Shown: positions 33,881 to 44,758 of the stretch, one piece after another
Position numbering within the stretch: the first letter of the stretch is position 1
How the letters are laid out: each line of letters opens with the position of its first letter
Assembly (NCBI RefSeq): GCF_019112545.1
Contig: NW_025064880.1
Coordinates: 1,493,719-1,557,718 of the forward strand
Origin: Guyanagaster necrorhizus
Taxonomy: Eukaryota > Basidiomycota > Agaricomycetes > Agaricales > Physalacriaceae
Direction: 5' to 3'
DNA length: 64,000 nt
Program-made: the position numbers and the translations under genes
Notes under the pieces: model-generated
The model's database searches: none
Told to the model about the DNA's origin: nothing
Seen by the model: only the letters and a program-made list of their open reading frames with translations

Positions 33881-34430
33881 ATCGGTTACGCTTAGCGCTT
33901 CAAAGAATTAGATTTGTTGGCCAAGCTTTCGTATCAGCCACAAGAGTCCAAGCATCATGCCGAATTTAAAAAATTGAAATCAATCTTGCAACGAAGAATC
34001 GACAAAGTTGAAATCTTACTACAGCGACCTGCTCTCTGCTGCGTTTGTCATTACATGACAGACCTCTATGCCGTCGGGGTATCCGTTAAACTCGAGGACG
34101 CACTCGAAGAAAACAATTTTCACCTCGAGGCTGTTAAATAACGAGCTGATAATGGCACGACGAGGGAGCTTTGCTTGCTCCTCACAAGGCTAAGTTGAGA
34201 GTAGAAGTAAGGCTCCCAAAACGTCGAATACTAGTCCCCTCTGTCGTCGTACCAACTCTTGCCCTTCCATTCAGGCTGGAAGACTGAAAAGCTGAAAAAG
34301 ATGGAAAATGTGCGAAATATTCTTACTTTTTCTATATTCTCTGAGGGACGGGTACACGAAATTACAAACGAAAGGATAAGATAATGTCGAAATGTTGATC
34401 TAATCTAATCACTTCCTCTACTGGACCACG
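33881..34430. other. Promoter-side spacer before the sugar transporter
   Basis: A 75-codon plus-strand frame (33914-34141) reads as a Lys/Glu-rich helical peptide (FKKLKSILQRRIDKVEILLQ) with a CVC motif. I do not recognise it, and it has no clear partner exons. The rest is probably transporter promoter. Confidence 0.35.
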
Positions 34431-35843
34431 ATGTTCACATTCTACGGATGGCTCGTCTGCCTATGGATAACGATAATACCATTCCAGTACGGGTACCATA
34501 TCTCAGTACTGAATCAGCTGCATGCCGTGATAACTTGTTCTCCTCCACACTCGAAATCGTTACCGTCGTCGTTGCCAACATGCCTTCCAATGACAGAATT
34601 CGCATTCAGCGCAGTCACCGCGTCTTTCACGCTAGGCGGGCTCCTGGGGAGTCTGTTTGCGAACATTCTTACCGACAAGTACGGCCGCAAGTTTGCTGCC
34701 AACGTGAGTGGGGCTGTAATGGCGCTGGGTACCGCTATTATGGGGCTTGCTGCGGGAGTGCCTGCACTTTTCATTGGGCGGCTATTCGTAGGCGTCAGTG
34801 CAGGCCTTGGGCTCTGCGTTGCGCCGATATACATCGCAGAGATAGCACCTGCTAAGATCAAGGGAACGTTGGGTGTGCTCACCCAGCTTGGGATCGTGCT
34901 GGGCATATTCGGCACGCAGCTACTTGGGCTGAACTTGGCGGCGCCGACGACGTGGAGGTACGTCTTTGGATTTTCATTCGCAGTCGCCGTCACGCAAGTC
35001 GTACTGAGTGGCGGGATCGTGGAGAGCCCCCGTTGGCTGGGTGCAAGAGGTCGCCATGATTTTGAGACAGCTGTGGAAGCAAGGTTGTGGCGTGTTGAAT
35101 CGGCGGGAGAGGACCGGGAAGCGCTCCTAAACGAGGCGCCAGACGACGTCGAGGAAAGGCGGGCCAAGGCCCAGACGCCGCCTATTGCGGTGCCAGATGT
35201 TTTATTGCGAACGCCTGCCGACTTGCGTGTGCCATTACTCGTAGTCTCGTCGGCAATGCTCGCGCAGCAAGTGTCGGGTATTAATGCGGTGCTTTACTAT
35301 TCAAACGATATCCTGTCGAGCGCTCTTCCCGACCTTGGCCCTTACATTAGCCTCGGCATTACTGTCGTAAATGTTCTCATGACCTTCCCGCCCATCGTCC
35401 TGATTGAGGTATTCCTTTCAAGTTCTTCAATATTCGTATGGCTAACAGTATCATAGCGATGGGGCCGCAAACGTCTCCTCCTTCTGTCCACTCTCGGCGC
35501 TCTTCTCTCCCTCATTACAGTTGGTGTCTCTTTAAACTATACCTGGAAGACATCTGCTTCAATCGCCATCATCACATTCGTCATGTCTTTCGCTGTTGGA
35601 CTCGGACCTATCCCTTTTGTTATGATACCAGAGGTATCACCGTTCTATGCCGTTTCTGCACTCTCATCCATTGCACTTTCTCTCAACTGGATCGCAAACT
35701 TCTTGGTCGGTCTCGCTTTCCTACCCCTTCGCAGGTTTTTGAGCGGCGGCGAAGAAACTAAGCAGGGAAGGGTCTTTTGGGTCTTTGCCGTTGTCCTGGC
35801 AGTCACTATGACTATTGTAACTAAGGGCTATAAAGGAAGATAA
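34431..35843 (+). CDS. MFS sugar transporter family protein
   Basis: Two exons joined after VLIE (intron about 35409-35456) into RWGRKRLLLL. Family motifs visible: TDKYGRKFAA (loop 2-3 G-x-x-x-D-x-x-GR type), GRLFVGVSAGLGLCVAPIYI, ESPRWL, AQQVSGINAVLYYSNDI (substrate-site helix 7), the second RWGRKR loop, and PFVMIPEVSP. About 455 residues with roughly twelve hydrophobic helices, the normal length for the sugar porter family (hexose transporters). The closest familiar relatives are Vvs1/YBR241C-type vacuolar or plasma-membrane sugar porters. Location and sugar cannot be decided. The gene is intact, lies inside the segment flanked by the inverted repeat, and converges on the F-box gene, whose stop is 27 bp away. 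Confidence 0.9.
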
Positions 35844-35869
35844 AAACATAGGAATCGGCTTCTTGATGT

Positions 35870-37639
35870 TTACTCATCATCATCTTCCCTGTAAAGGCGA
35901 GTAGCATAGAAAAATGGAAGGTCCCTGGCTTGAGAATGATTTCAGGCTATCGTTCCAGTTGGAAGAAAGAGAGTGAGACAACGTACCAGGACGACCTTGT
36001 AATACTTTCCCAAGTGTATCGGACTTATCCAAATACTGGACCATTCGGAACCTCCAGACATACCTCGAGTGTTCATCTACGGTACAAACTAGTTTGTATG
36101 CATGACTGTCCACGCAGACGAGAAGACGACTGAGCCTTGCGGGACCGGGTATCTCTGTAGATTTCACGGAGGCCGTGAAGCGCACTGTCGCGATACGATT
36201 ACAGACTTGCGTGAAGCTGGCGCCCGCCGGAATATCCATGGTAGAGAAAAACCGTAGGATATAAAGGTCTGGCCATTGAAGTGATGATAGTATATTAAGC
36301 ATACGCGTCTGTAGGTTTCCCCTCAGCATCACAGAAATAAGCTGACAGCAGAACTCCTACCACGACATCATCATCGTCCGCGGCACTCACCCCCTGCAGA
36401 CCAACTGGAATATGAAGCTCAGTTAGGTTACGACATCGACACAGTTGGTCCAGCACGTATTTGTCTAGACCCCAGACGGGTCCAGCACACCGCTTTGGAT
36501 GAACCCACAGCTCCTCGATGGTTCTCGCATGCTTTGGAAGGACGTCATGATAGAATTGCTCCGCATGTGCATCCTTATCGTTCGTATGAATTTTTAACCG
36601 CTCCAAGCCCTCATAAGAGCCGAGATAATCCAACAAAGCACAACTCGTGGAACACACGCACAGCTCCGTCAGACGGATACCCTCTCCACGCAAGAAGTCC
36701 CACAGGTCCCTAGGAATCTTCTCATCAGAAAAATTGAGGTTCAGGGCCTTGAGATGTCGCAGGCGCGCAAGCGGCAATTTTGGACCTAAACGGAGGCCCC
36801 CGACAGAAAGCTGCTCAAAATGAGTGACCGTTCCTGGCGGAATTTTGGCGAATAGAATAGAGAGCGATAAAGTGCCTTGCATGTTGGCTTGGGCGCTGGT
36901 TTGAGGACTGTACATATGAATACGAAGGATTTTCAACTTGGGGTTTCTTGCAATGACGTCTGGTAGTAAATCCAGCCCCGCGGAGGTATAGCAGTCAAGA
37001 AGAATGCTATGAATATGCGTCATGTCTGTGAAGAGAGAAAGACACTTCCAATGGCATTTCAGGTCAACAGGCATTGGTTTATGGGGAGCTAGACGCATAA
37101 CAGTGCCAATGAAGCGTCGAGGGATAGGATGGGTGACGTCCCAGCTTCAAGGGCTTGGATTCAATATTTCGCGTTTTTACAAAGAGCACAAAAACCCACG
37201 TGATCTTCTTCAAGGCCACCATGAAAGGAAGTGATGCGTAAATCCGCTCCTCAAGGCGGCGCTGAGACTTGATTATGCCATTCCAAAATGCTTGGTGCTT
37301 GGGTCTACCAGCGTTGTCAGGATGTGAGTGTATCCAGAGCTGCTTGACGTGTTTCCCGATGGATAAATGTCGGCCATCAGTTTCAGGCGCTATAATGACT
37401 TTAAGAACGGAGAGATTTCGCTGATAGCGATCGATGCTGTTGAGGTGTACGTGGACGGTGCTGTATACGAAAGGAAACGCCAGAACGTCAAGATTTTTGC
37501 AAGTCAAGCGACAGATTTTGAGGTCTTCGGTAGTCAACTGTACAAAAAAGGTTGGTTATCGCCATGAGTACTACATACAGCCTGTTCAACTGACATGCCC
37601 AAGTATTTGTGCGGTGATTTCAGGAGGAAACTGCAGCAT
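35870..37639 (-). CDS. F-box/LRR-like protein
   Basis: The start at 37639 gives MLQFPPEITAQILGH, a short intron, and LTTEDLKICRLTCKNLDVLA, together an F-box that would bind Skp1 in an SCF ubiquitin ligase. The next exon continues FVYSTVHVHLNSIDRYQRNL and ends near KKITWVF. A long exon after it has LRR-like spaced leucines (LKILRIHMYS, GLRLGPKLPLARLRHLKAL, LGSYEGLERLKIH, TIEELWVHPKRC, LDQLCRCRNLTELHIP). After another intron, LNILSSLQWPDLYILRFFST follows. The final exon is uncertain; a stop is placed at 35870-35872 after an acidic EDDDE. Substrate unknown. Mushroom genomes contain many such genes, and a broken copy lies at 29097-30480. Confidence 0.75.
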
Positions 37640-38349
37640 TATCGACAAATGAATGATATTTCCAAAGCTTCGGACCGCTCAGATCTTTCCTGGGCAGACG
37701 CCAGAAGTTTTGGGAACAGAGTTCGAGTTGAAGAAACGGATGATCCCGTGATGTCGGAATAGATGACCCTGCCAACAGGGCACACTTCTGACGTTAGCCA
37801 TGTTTTAAGTGACATGCTCACCTGCGTCCTGCTCAAAATACTACTATATGTCAAAGCAACAGCTATTTTATCCTTTCTGCTCTCTCCGTTTCTAACTTTC
37901 CCTACCTGTGCTCAGCTAAACGAGCAAGCTGATGATGATGCAACATGCCAGCAAAATAGGATCTTTTGGCTCTTGAATCGTCCAAGTCGCGCTCCGTTGT
38001 CGCATAACAAGACTTGTCTCTTGACTTCGTACAGCGACAGGCTTGCTACCGAAGACCCCCGACCTCATGTTCAACAAAACAGTTTTACTACTTGTGAAGA
38101 TATGGTTGGATTCACTCTGTAGTTCATATACAAAGATTTTCCAATTTCCGGCGCTTTTGTTGGATGCCATGCGGTTCAGCGATCTGAAGGGGTCTTACTG
38201 AGGTTGAGATTCACGGAGATCATTACTGGTGCTGAAGCTATGTAGTGATTGCACTGGTCTAATCATTTATATACAAGATTACAGCTTAGGTGAAGGACAG
38301 CCAAGGCCTCAAAGACATGAAGTATTGTCTAAAATATAATGCGTACATC
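37640..38349. other. Upstream region of the F-box gene and diverged repeat flank
   Basis: About 38140-38349 is the diverged counterpart of 31935-32150. The rest (37640-38140) should contain the F-box promoter. Open frames on both strands (up to 119 codons) show no recognised domain. Confidence 0.4.
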
Positions 38350-39528
38350 TCTCGTAACCAGAGGATGCCGCGACGAATCCGACGATACTTGGATAGATAG
38401 CGGAGCACTAGTAGATAGCGGTAGTGGAGGGTACGAAGCCCATCACTTTAAGGAATCAGCAGGCAAGCCTTTCCACCTATCAAAGGTTTCGTGGTCATCA
38501 GGATCAGGTATCATTGGAGGGCAGGCTTGCAACTGTTCTTCGGTGAGTGATGGGTACATGTCTTCGAAGAATTTCAAGGCCTGTGCAGCAGTGAATCATC
38601 TTTTGCAATCATGAGTGACCATCACGTCAAGTAAGGGCGCAAGAAAAGGAGCGTAGAGCAGCACGTGCTGTGGGGAGAAGAACAATCAGTCGCATCATAG
38701 AACAAGCCATAAACTACCCAAATCTAAAATGACCGGCACAATTGGAATCCAAGCAATGCGACATCAAAGGCAAAAGGATCGTAGTCGGGTTCTCCCTGGG
38801 CAGTATCGTGCACAGCCCAATAGTTTGTGCCATCCCATGACTTCCAGCAAGGAAGACAGCACTCAGATTGTGGAACGTCAAGGGGAAATATGACAGAGAT
38901 GTCGAAATCAATATAAGCATAGGTAAGTACTCCTGTGCGGCGCACAGACCGATGAAAGGCCGCAGTGCGATAGTTCCTGATATAGTGAGCATCATGCGCA
39001 TGGTTCACTAGTGTATTGCCCTCTTTAATATCCTGTTAAGTGTCAATGAAGCAATTTGATGGCTATCAGTTGCATCTCTCGGTCTTGCACAAACCAAATG
39101 CTGCTCTGTGTACGAACCAAAAGTTAGATGTGCATGGGACTGAAGGAGGCCCATGCAGATCCAGACGGCATGTTACTGGAAAGATAATTCTCGCCGCAAT
39201 CGCCGTAGTACTCAAGAGAATGGTTCTCCTTGTAGGCCTAGAGAAGAGGAGACTTGGCAGACAAGTCGGGCTCCGGAAACGGACGAGGGGTTCCATAGGG
39301 TAATGATATGGGCTCCCCCTTGTGAAACTGGGGGTGGTAGAGAAAATAACCTCGCTCGGCAGACCAACCGCATGGATTGCCACCATTTGCGTCGTTTGTC
39401 AAGGGTTTCGGGGTCACACTCTTCAAGAGGATCAAAGTCAAGGTGAGATAGAGTAAAGAAACAACATTTGTGAAAAGCTCACTGACATTACCGAAGAAAG
39501 TGACGAAGCAACGGAGCCATGCGAAAAT
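38350..39528 (-). repeat. Right arm of the 1,179-bp perfect inverted repeat
   Basis: This is the reverse complement of 30756-31934, pairing at a constant coordinate sum of 70284. Outer edge at 39528 next to GATAGGCACC, with no similarity to the left arm's outer flank. It encloses a dead kinase copy on the minus strand. Confidence 0.92.
38443..39444 (-). pseudogene. Broken kinase-like gene, copy 2 (identical to copy 1)
   Basis: This has the same blocks and the same inactivating changes as copy 1 at 30840-31841: the early frameshift, the premature stops after KSPLL and SPMHI, and the TGA before FTAAQALKFF. Because both share all lesions, the gene was dead before the two arms became identical. 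Confidence 0.82.
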
Positions 39529-39719
39529 GATAGGCACCAGTCGAACAGATAAATCGACCCTAAATTCTTTTCCCGTATGTTGAAACTGCCGAGGCTATTC
39601 CAAGAATATGTAAGATACACCTCAAAGGCGCGTAAGGAGTCAAATGCTGGGGATCGGTTTTACAATTTCCAATAGGGCCGTGGGAATTTTCACTTTGTTG
39701 TCTCTTACTTCCAAATTCT

Positions 39720-40658
39720 ATGGCGTCGCGTTTGGTGATCCCCAGAGCTCGAGTGACTTTGGGAAATATTGGACCGGCCTCTGGATCGTTGCATCACGTA
39801 CGAATTTGGTCCAATGCTCTGACTTGCAGCTGACTTTCTTCAGCAAAAACGTGTCGGAAGAGGCCAAGGCTCGAATCATGGAGGAACGGCTGGACGCGGT
39901 AACAACGGTCAGAAGAGTCGTTCCGGCCCAGGTATCAAGCCAGGATTTGAAGGTGGTCAGACTCCCATAACAAGGCGATTTCCAAAGAGAGGCTTTTACA
40001 ATCAGTGCGTATCCTTATCTTCGGTCCATTCGAGTGGTTCACCCGTTTTGCAGGAATACCAAAACATGGGCGCCAGTGAATCTCGAACGACTTCAGTTTT
40101 GGATTGATCAAGGACGAATAACGTCGAGTCCTGAAAAACCTATCACTGCAAGGGAGCTGCTGCTATCGGGATGCATACACGATGCCCACGACGGCGTCAA
40201 GATCCTGGGCGATGTACGTTTCTGTGCTGTCGGAATCAGGACCATCTATATTGATATTACCAGGGTGCCGAGCATTTCAAGTCCAAGATTTATATCACCC
40301 CTGCCCGAGCATCCAAAACAGCTGTCAGCGCCATTGAGAAACTAGGAGGCACTGTGGTGTGCAAGTATTATACCCCACAGTCATTGAGGGATTGTCTGAA
40401 AGGTCGTACGGATCGCATCGAGGCTGCTCCAACGCGTCGTGACGATATCAGTACGTTATCAACATATCATTCAGTCTTCAAGCTACTAAGTTATCCCGGA
40501 AAGTTTGGTACGGGCGTTATCGAAATCGTGGATACATTGCACCTCAGACACTGGATGCTGCTGGCAATCTACCATTTATCGAAGACAGGTGGAAAGTCCT
40601 CGCAAAGGAGCTTGGTGTCTGGAAAGACCAGAGATTTGACAAACAGAAGAAAAGATAG
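39720..40658 (+). CDS. MRPL10: Mitochondrial large-subunit ribosomal protein uL15m
   Basis: The start at 39720 ([20 protein letters not shown]) looks like a mitochondrial targeting region. After the first intron, [19 protein letters not shown] and [20 protein letters not shown], then [14 protein letters not shown], are the diagnostic uL15 N-terminal block that binds 23S-type rRNA. It continues with [76 protein letters not shown] and [15 protein letters not shown]. The last exon gives [20 protein letters not shown] and [17 protein letters not shown]. Length of about 270 residues suits a mitochondrial uL15. Its stop lies 21 bp from the PRP38 stop on the other strand. Confidence 0.92.
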
Positions 40659-40679
40659 TATAGTACACTTGTTAATACA

Positions 40680-41632
40680 TCACGAATCTGTTTCCATACG
40701 ATCTGGAGAGATGCTTCTACTACGAGACCGGAATGGGGACGGTGACCGCGAACCCGACCGGGAACGAGAAGGGCTTCTGGAAATGAAACGACCCGCAGAC
40801 GACAAGCTCCTGCTCCGACTTTGTGAGCGTGAACTCGTTCTGCTACTGCTCCTGCTGCGGCTTCTTCCCCGGTCGCTCTTGCCTTCCATTGCGTCCAGTA
40901 AGCGACTCTTTCTGGGACCAATGTCTCCGTTTTCTTCAAGGATCTGTCTTTTCGCTAGCCGTGGCAGAATAATATCGCAGACGCGTTCCTCTGTTAGCAG
41001 CGAATCCGCGAACTCGTCAATGAATGTAAGAGAGTAGCCGGCTGAAAAAAACTTAGATATAGAACAAGATATATGATGGGGCGTACCCATGTTCCGAAGC
41101 CGTAATTTTCTGTAGTCCTTCAGCAGTGGCTCGAGGAGATCGTACACCTCCACCGCGCGAAATGTCATCCGGATGTACATTGCTGCCAGAGCCCGTAGAT
41201 ATCTGAAGTAAAAGTCACCAAGAAGAAGAAAGAAGAAGAGAAAAGCCACGTACTTGAAATCCTCCGCCTGCAGATATTCAATGAGGATTTCTTTCTCAGG
41301 CTGGATCTGGAGCAACTTTAACAAGAGGCACATAAAATCTGTCGGTCGCTGGTTTCCGTATACACCTCCAATATATTTCAGTTCAATGGCCTTGTCAATG
41401 AGGCTTTCGGCTACAGGACGCAGTGAGTACGACGTACTGGATCGACGCTCGCGCTCACCAGTTAATGCAAAACAATGTTCTTTCCAGTAATTGGACTCGT
41501 AAATTCGGTTACGGATGACAGTCTCGACTAGATGCTAATATGATGAGCACGCTGTGCAGGATGGTGACGAGCGCCTACTTGTGGATTCTGGCCGTGGATG
41601 GCGAAGGAGCCGCTGACGGTGGTGTTGGCCAT
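40680..41632 (-). CDS. PRP38: PRP38 pre-mRNA splicing factor with SR-rich tail
   Basis: The start at 41632 gives [18 protein letters not shown], followed by exons reading [125 protein letters not shown] and [20 protein letters not shown]. These are the hallmark segments of Prp38, a U4/U6.U5 tri-snRNP/B-complex spliceosome protein needed for activation. After [18 protein letters not shown] comes a long Arg/Ser dipeptide tail ending SPDRMETDS, as in metazoan PRPF38 but missing in budding yeast. Nuclear. Five introns with standard borders. Confidence 0.93.
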
Positions 41633-41748
41633 GGAAGCGTGATGATGAGTCGCGTGGTAGTCTCACTCAGTGCAACCTTGCCTCTGACCGTGACCTTCTC
41701 CTTGCCTTTCATAGCGAAATTGTTCTCTCACTGTCGTCGTCGTTCACG

Positions 41749-44492
41749 ATGAACTCAACTCCAGCGCAGGGCCCATTGTCGATACCAACCCGCCTGACTG
41801 GCAATAGCAAACGACCGCGGTCATCATTTGGCTCTTCATTTTCCTTCGGTCCCCACAACATCATGGACTCATACATTGAAGACGGCAATTCGAGCACCAT
41901 GTCCTACTCGAAATCCGTGGCACTTGACCCCAACCGTTCCATGCTCCCCGTATCACCACTTGGGCTTAGTCCGCGTCGCCAACGAAAGCGCAAGGACAGC
42001 TCAGCCCGGCCTCCACATCCTCTTACGATTGACACTACAGACGTGTTCCAAGGTCCTGAGGATGACGCAGACGACGAACAGGAGCAAGAATGGGGCATTA
42101 TTGACCGCATGCGCCTCTGGCGACACGATGCCATGATGCAGCATCTCTACGAGACAGCGGCGTTTTGGGGGGACAAAATCCTAAGCTGGACGAGCAAGTC
42201 GCGTCTTTTTGTTTCTAATTTGCTGGATTGGCTCATGTGTTGTAGATGATCCAAACGACGCGTTTTGGCTCGCGCAGACATATTTCCAGATCCATCAGTA
42301 TGCTAGGGCAGAGAAGCTGCTCACGCGCCCATTTCCTGTCCCTCCCATTACGATCACACTCCCATCGTCGGGGCCGCCTAACGGAAATACTTCTTTTCTT
42401 CCTCTTGATTCTGATAGGCCGTCGACTTCCTCAGTACGTTTACCCATGGGCCCGGGGACTTTATTAGGAAAAGCTGATGATACGCGTCCTGGGGTCGGAA
42501 TGTCGAGGCTAGTAGATTTGAGTATCGCCTGTCGGTACCTTGCTGCTCAGTGTATGGTGAGACAAGGTAATTGGAATGCCGCGACAGAAATTCTTGGCGA
42601 AGCGAACCCTTTCCGCGATTCAGGCAAGTAAAACCATCTCCGATCAGTCATGCATCTAATTGTCATACAGTGAAAAGCGGCCCGTCGATACCGAATATCG
42701 ATGGTGGCATCAAGGTGATTCATATCTGTCTGCGGTATGTACATCCACTCACAGTAACAGATTGAAGCGTCAATGTGTCACCTCCGCGGAATTGTTATGC
42801 AGAAAATCGGACGCGTCGACCAAGCGAAAGAATGCTTCATGGAAGCTCTCGGCCTCGACGTGAAATGCTATGAATCCTTTGAGAAACTTGTTAGCACTGA
42901 AATGATGACTTCAGATGAAGGTCGGAGGCAGTCCCTAATCATCCACCGATGTGTATTGACTACCTGTATCAGAGTGGGAGTTCGTGCAATCCCTCCCATA
43001 TCAGGTGCAGACCCCGAAGGATGCAGAGCTTGTTCAACTTATGTATACTACTCGTCTGCGCAAGTACAAGCATGTGGAGGAACACGCTGTCACACGCCAA
43101 AAGCTTGTAGAACAGTATCATCTGGGTGACAACCCAGACGTTCTATTCAGCTTCGCCGACTCTCTATATCTCTCGTTTAGATGGCATGACTGTTTCACAA
43201 TCACGTCACGGTACTTCATTTCCCCCCCTGCTACGTACTGGGCTGATCATTTGTTCCTGCAAGGATTCTGAGCCTGATTTCTATTCATGACCATACTTTG
43301 CCGTTGCACATTGCGTGTATGTTTCACATAAACCATTTGCACTCCAAACTCTTCCTTCTGGCGCATGATATGGTGGATAGGGAGCCAGACAACCCTTTGA
43401 GTTGGTACGCGGTCGGAGTATGGTATCTCGGCAATAAGAAGTGGTCGACAGCTAGGCAATATTTTGGGTAAGGCGTTCCAGCTCCCAACCCGCTTAAAGC
43501 CTGAACCGATATACTAGGAAAGCGAACTTACTGGATCCAAGGTTCGCACCAGCGTGGGTAGCCTTTGCACATACCTTTGCGTATGAGGATGAACATGATC
43601 ATGCAATCACCGCTTACTCTACATGCGCGCGGATGTTTACGGGGTAGGTCCTCTGGTGTCTCTCCGGGCGCGTGAACTGAAGACTGTCGATTTAAGGACA
43701 CATTTACCTTTAATGTTCATCGGTATGGAACATCTGACATTATCCAATATCAGCTTGGCCGAAGAGTCGCTGTCTGCTGCAAGGCATATGTGTGATACTG
43801 ACCCTCTGCTAATCAACGAGCTGGGTGTGTTGACGTTCAGTCAGGGAAAGTGAGTGGTTTCCTATATAAGCAACACGTCTCTTACCCCTTGCTAGATATG
43901 ATGATGCTGCCAGTCTATTCCAGCAGGCGTTGAAGCTTGCCGAAGTGACGCAGGGTTCGCGTATTAATTGGATATCTACTTATCTGAATCTGGGTACTGC
44001 TTATCGTAAACTAAGGTGCGTAGTTGAATGGTTGTTCTAGGGCGTTCACCTGAGGTAGTCAGAAGGCGTTTCAACGACGCCAAAGCGGCGTATCAGCAGG
44101 TACTTGACTTAGATCCCCACAATTCAGTTGCTTTGGGATTCATGGGAATGGTGCATCATCTACTTGGTAATGTCGACAAAGCCATCGAGATCTATCATGA
44201 AGTAGGAAATCATCCCTTTCACTCGCTAAATATTCTTAACCATCTTTTTCTCACAATACAGTCACTCAGCATTGATCCAGGGACCCATCAAGTCCTTGAA
44301 CTTCTTGGCATGGCTTTGGAGGCGATCACAGCAGGAGGACCGAAAATGTCCGACGATGAATGGAAAAACATGCTCAAGTCAATGACAGAGAAATATTCCT
44401 CAAGTAGCAGTCATTCTCAGAAGGGCAAGGAAAGAGAGCAGCCTGACGTGCCTTTAGACATTGCTCCAGAGGACGACATGAATGTGGGATAG
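41749..44492 (+). CDS. CDC16: APC6/CDC16, TPR subunit of the anaphase-promoting complex
   Basis: A Ser/Pro-rich, probably phosphorylated N-terminus (residues 1-100) precedes [20 protein letters not shown] and tetratricopeptide repeats. Diagnostic blocks: [180 protein letters not shown] and [17 protein letters not shown]. This order is that of Cdc16/APC6, a scaffold of the ubiquitin ligase that triggers anaphase. About ten introns; some exon edges (42240, 42635-42770, 43270, 44010) are approximate. Transcribed divergently from PRP38 across about 120 bp. Confidence 0.9.
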
Positions 44493-44758
44493 AGCACTGA
44501 AAGTACGGTGGGCGGAGCTCACGTACATATACAATTCGCAGACGGCACTATCATTTTTTGTATAAGCGAAGTCTACTCTATGTTATCAAACGTATGCACG
44601 TCCAAAGGGAATCTCCCTTAGCAGGTCCCCTACCTAATTTACGTAGTAAAAATACACCATTGCAAAGATAATTTCAATTGAGAAGGGAGGTGTAATATAA
44701 TCTTAACTTCAATAAGTAAACACAAGGGGAAAAATGATTAGAAGATAACGAAAGTCAA

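Noticed and set aside
30756..39528. The inverted repeat as terminal repeats of a DNA transposon
   Set aside because: The arms contain a dead host-type kinase gene, no transposase was found between them, outer flanks show no clear target-site duplication, and homology continues inward in diverged form.
40740..40900. Arg/Ser-rich tandem codons resembling a microsatellite
   Set aside because: They lie in frame in the PRP38 tail and encode the SR dipeptides expected of that protein.
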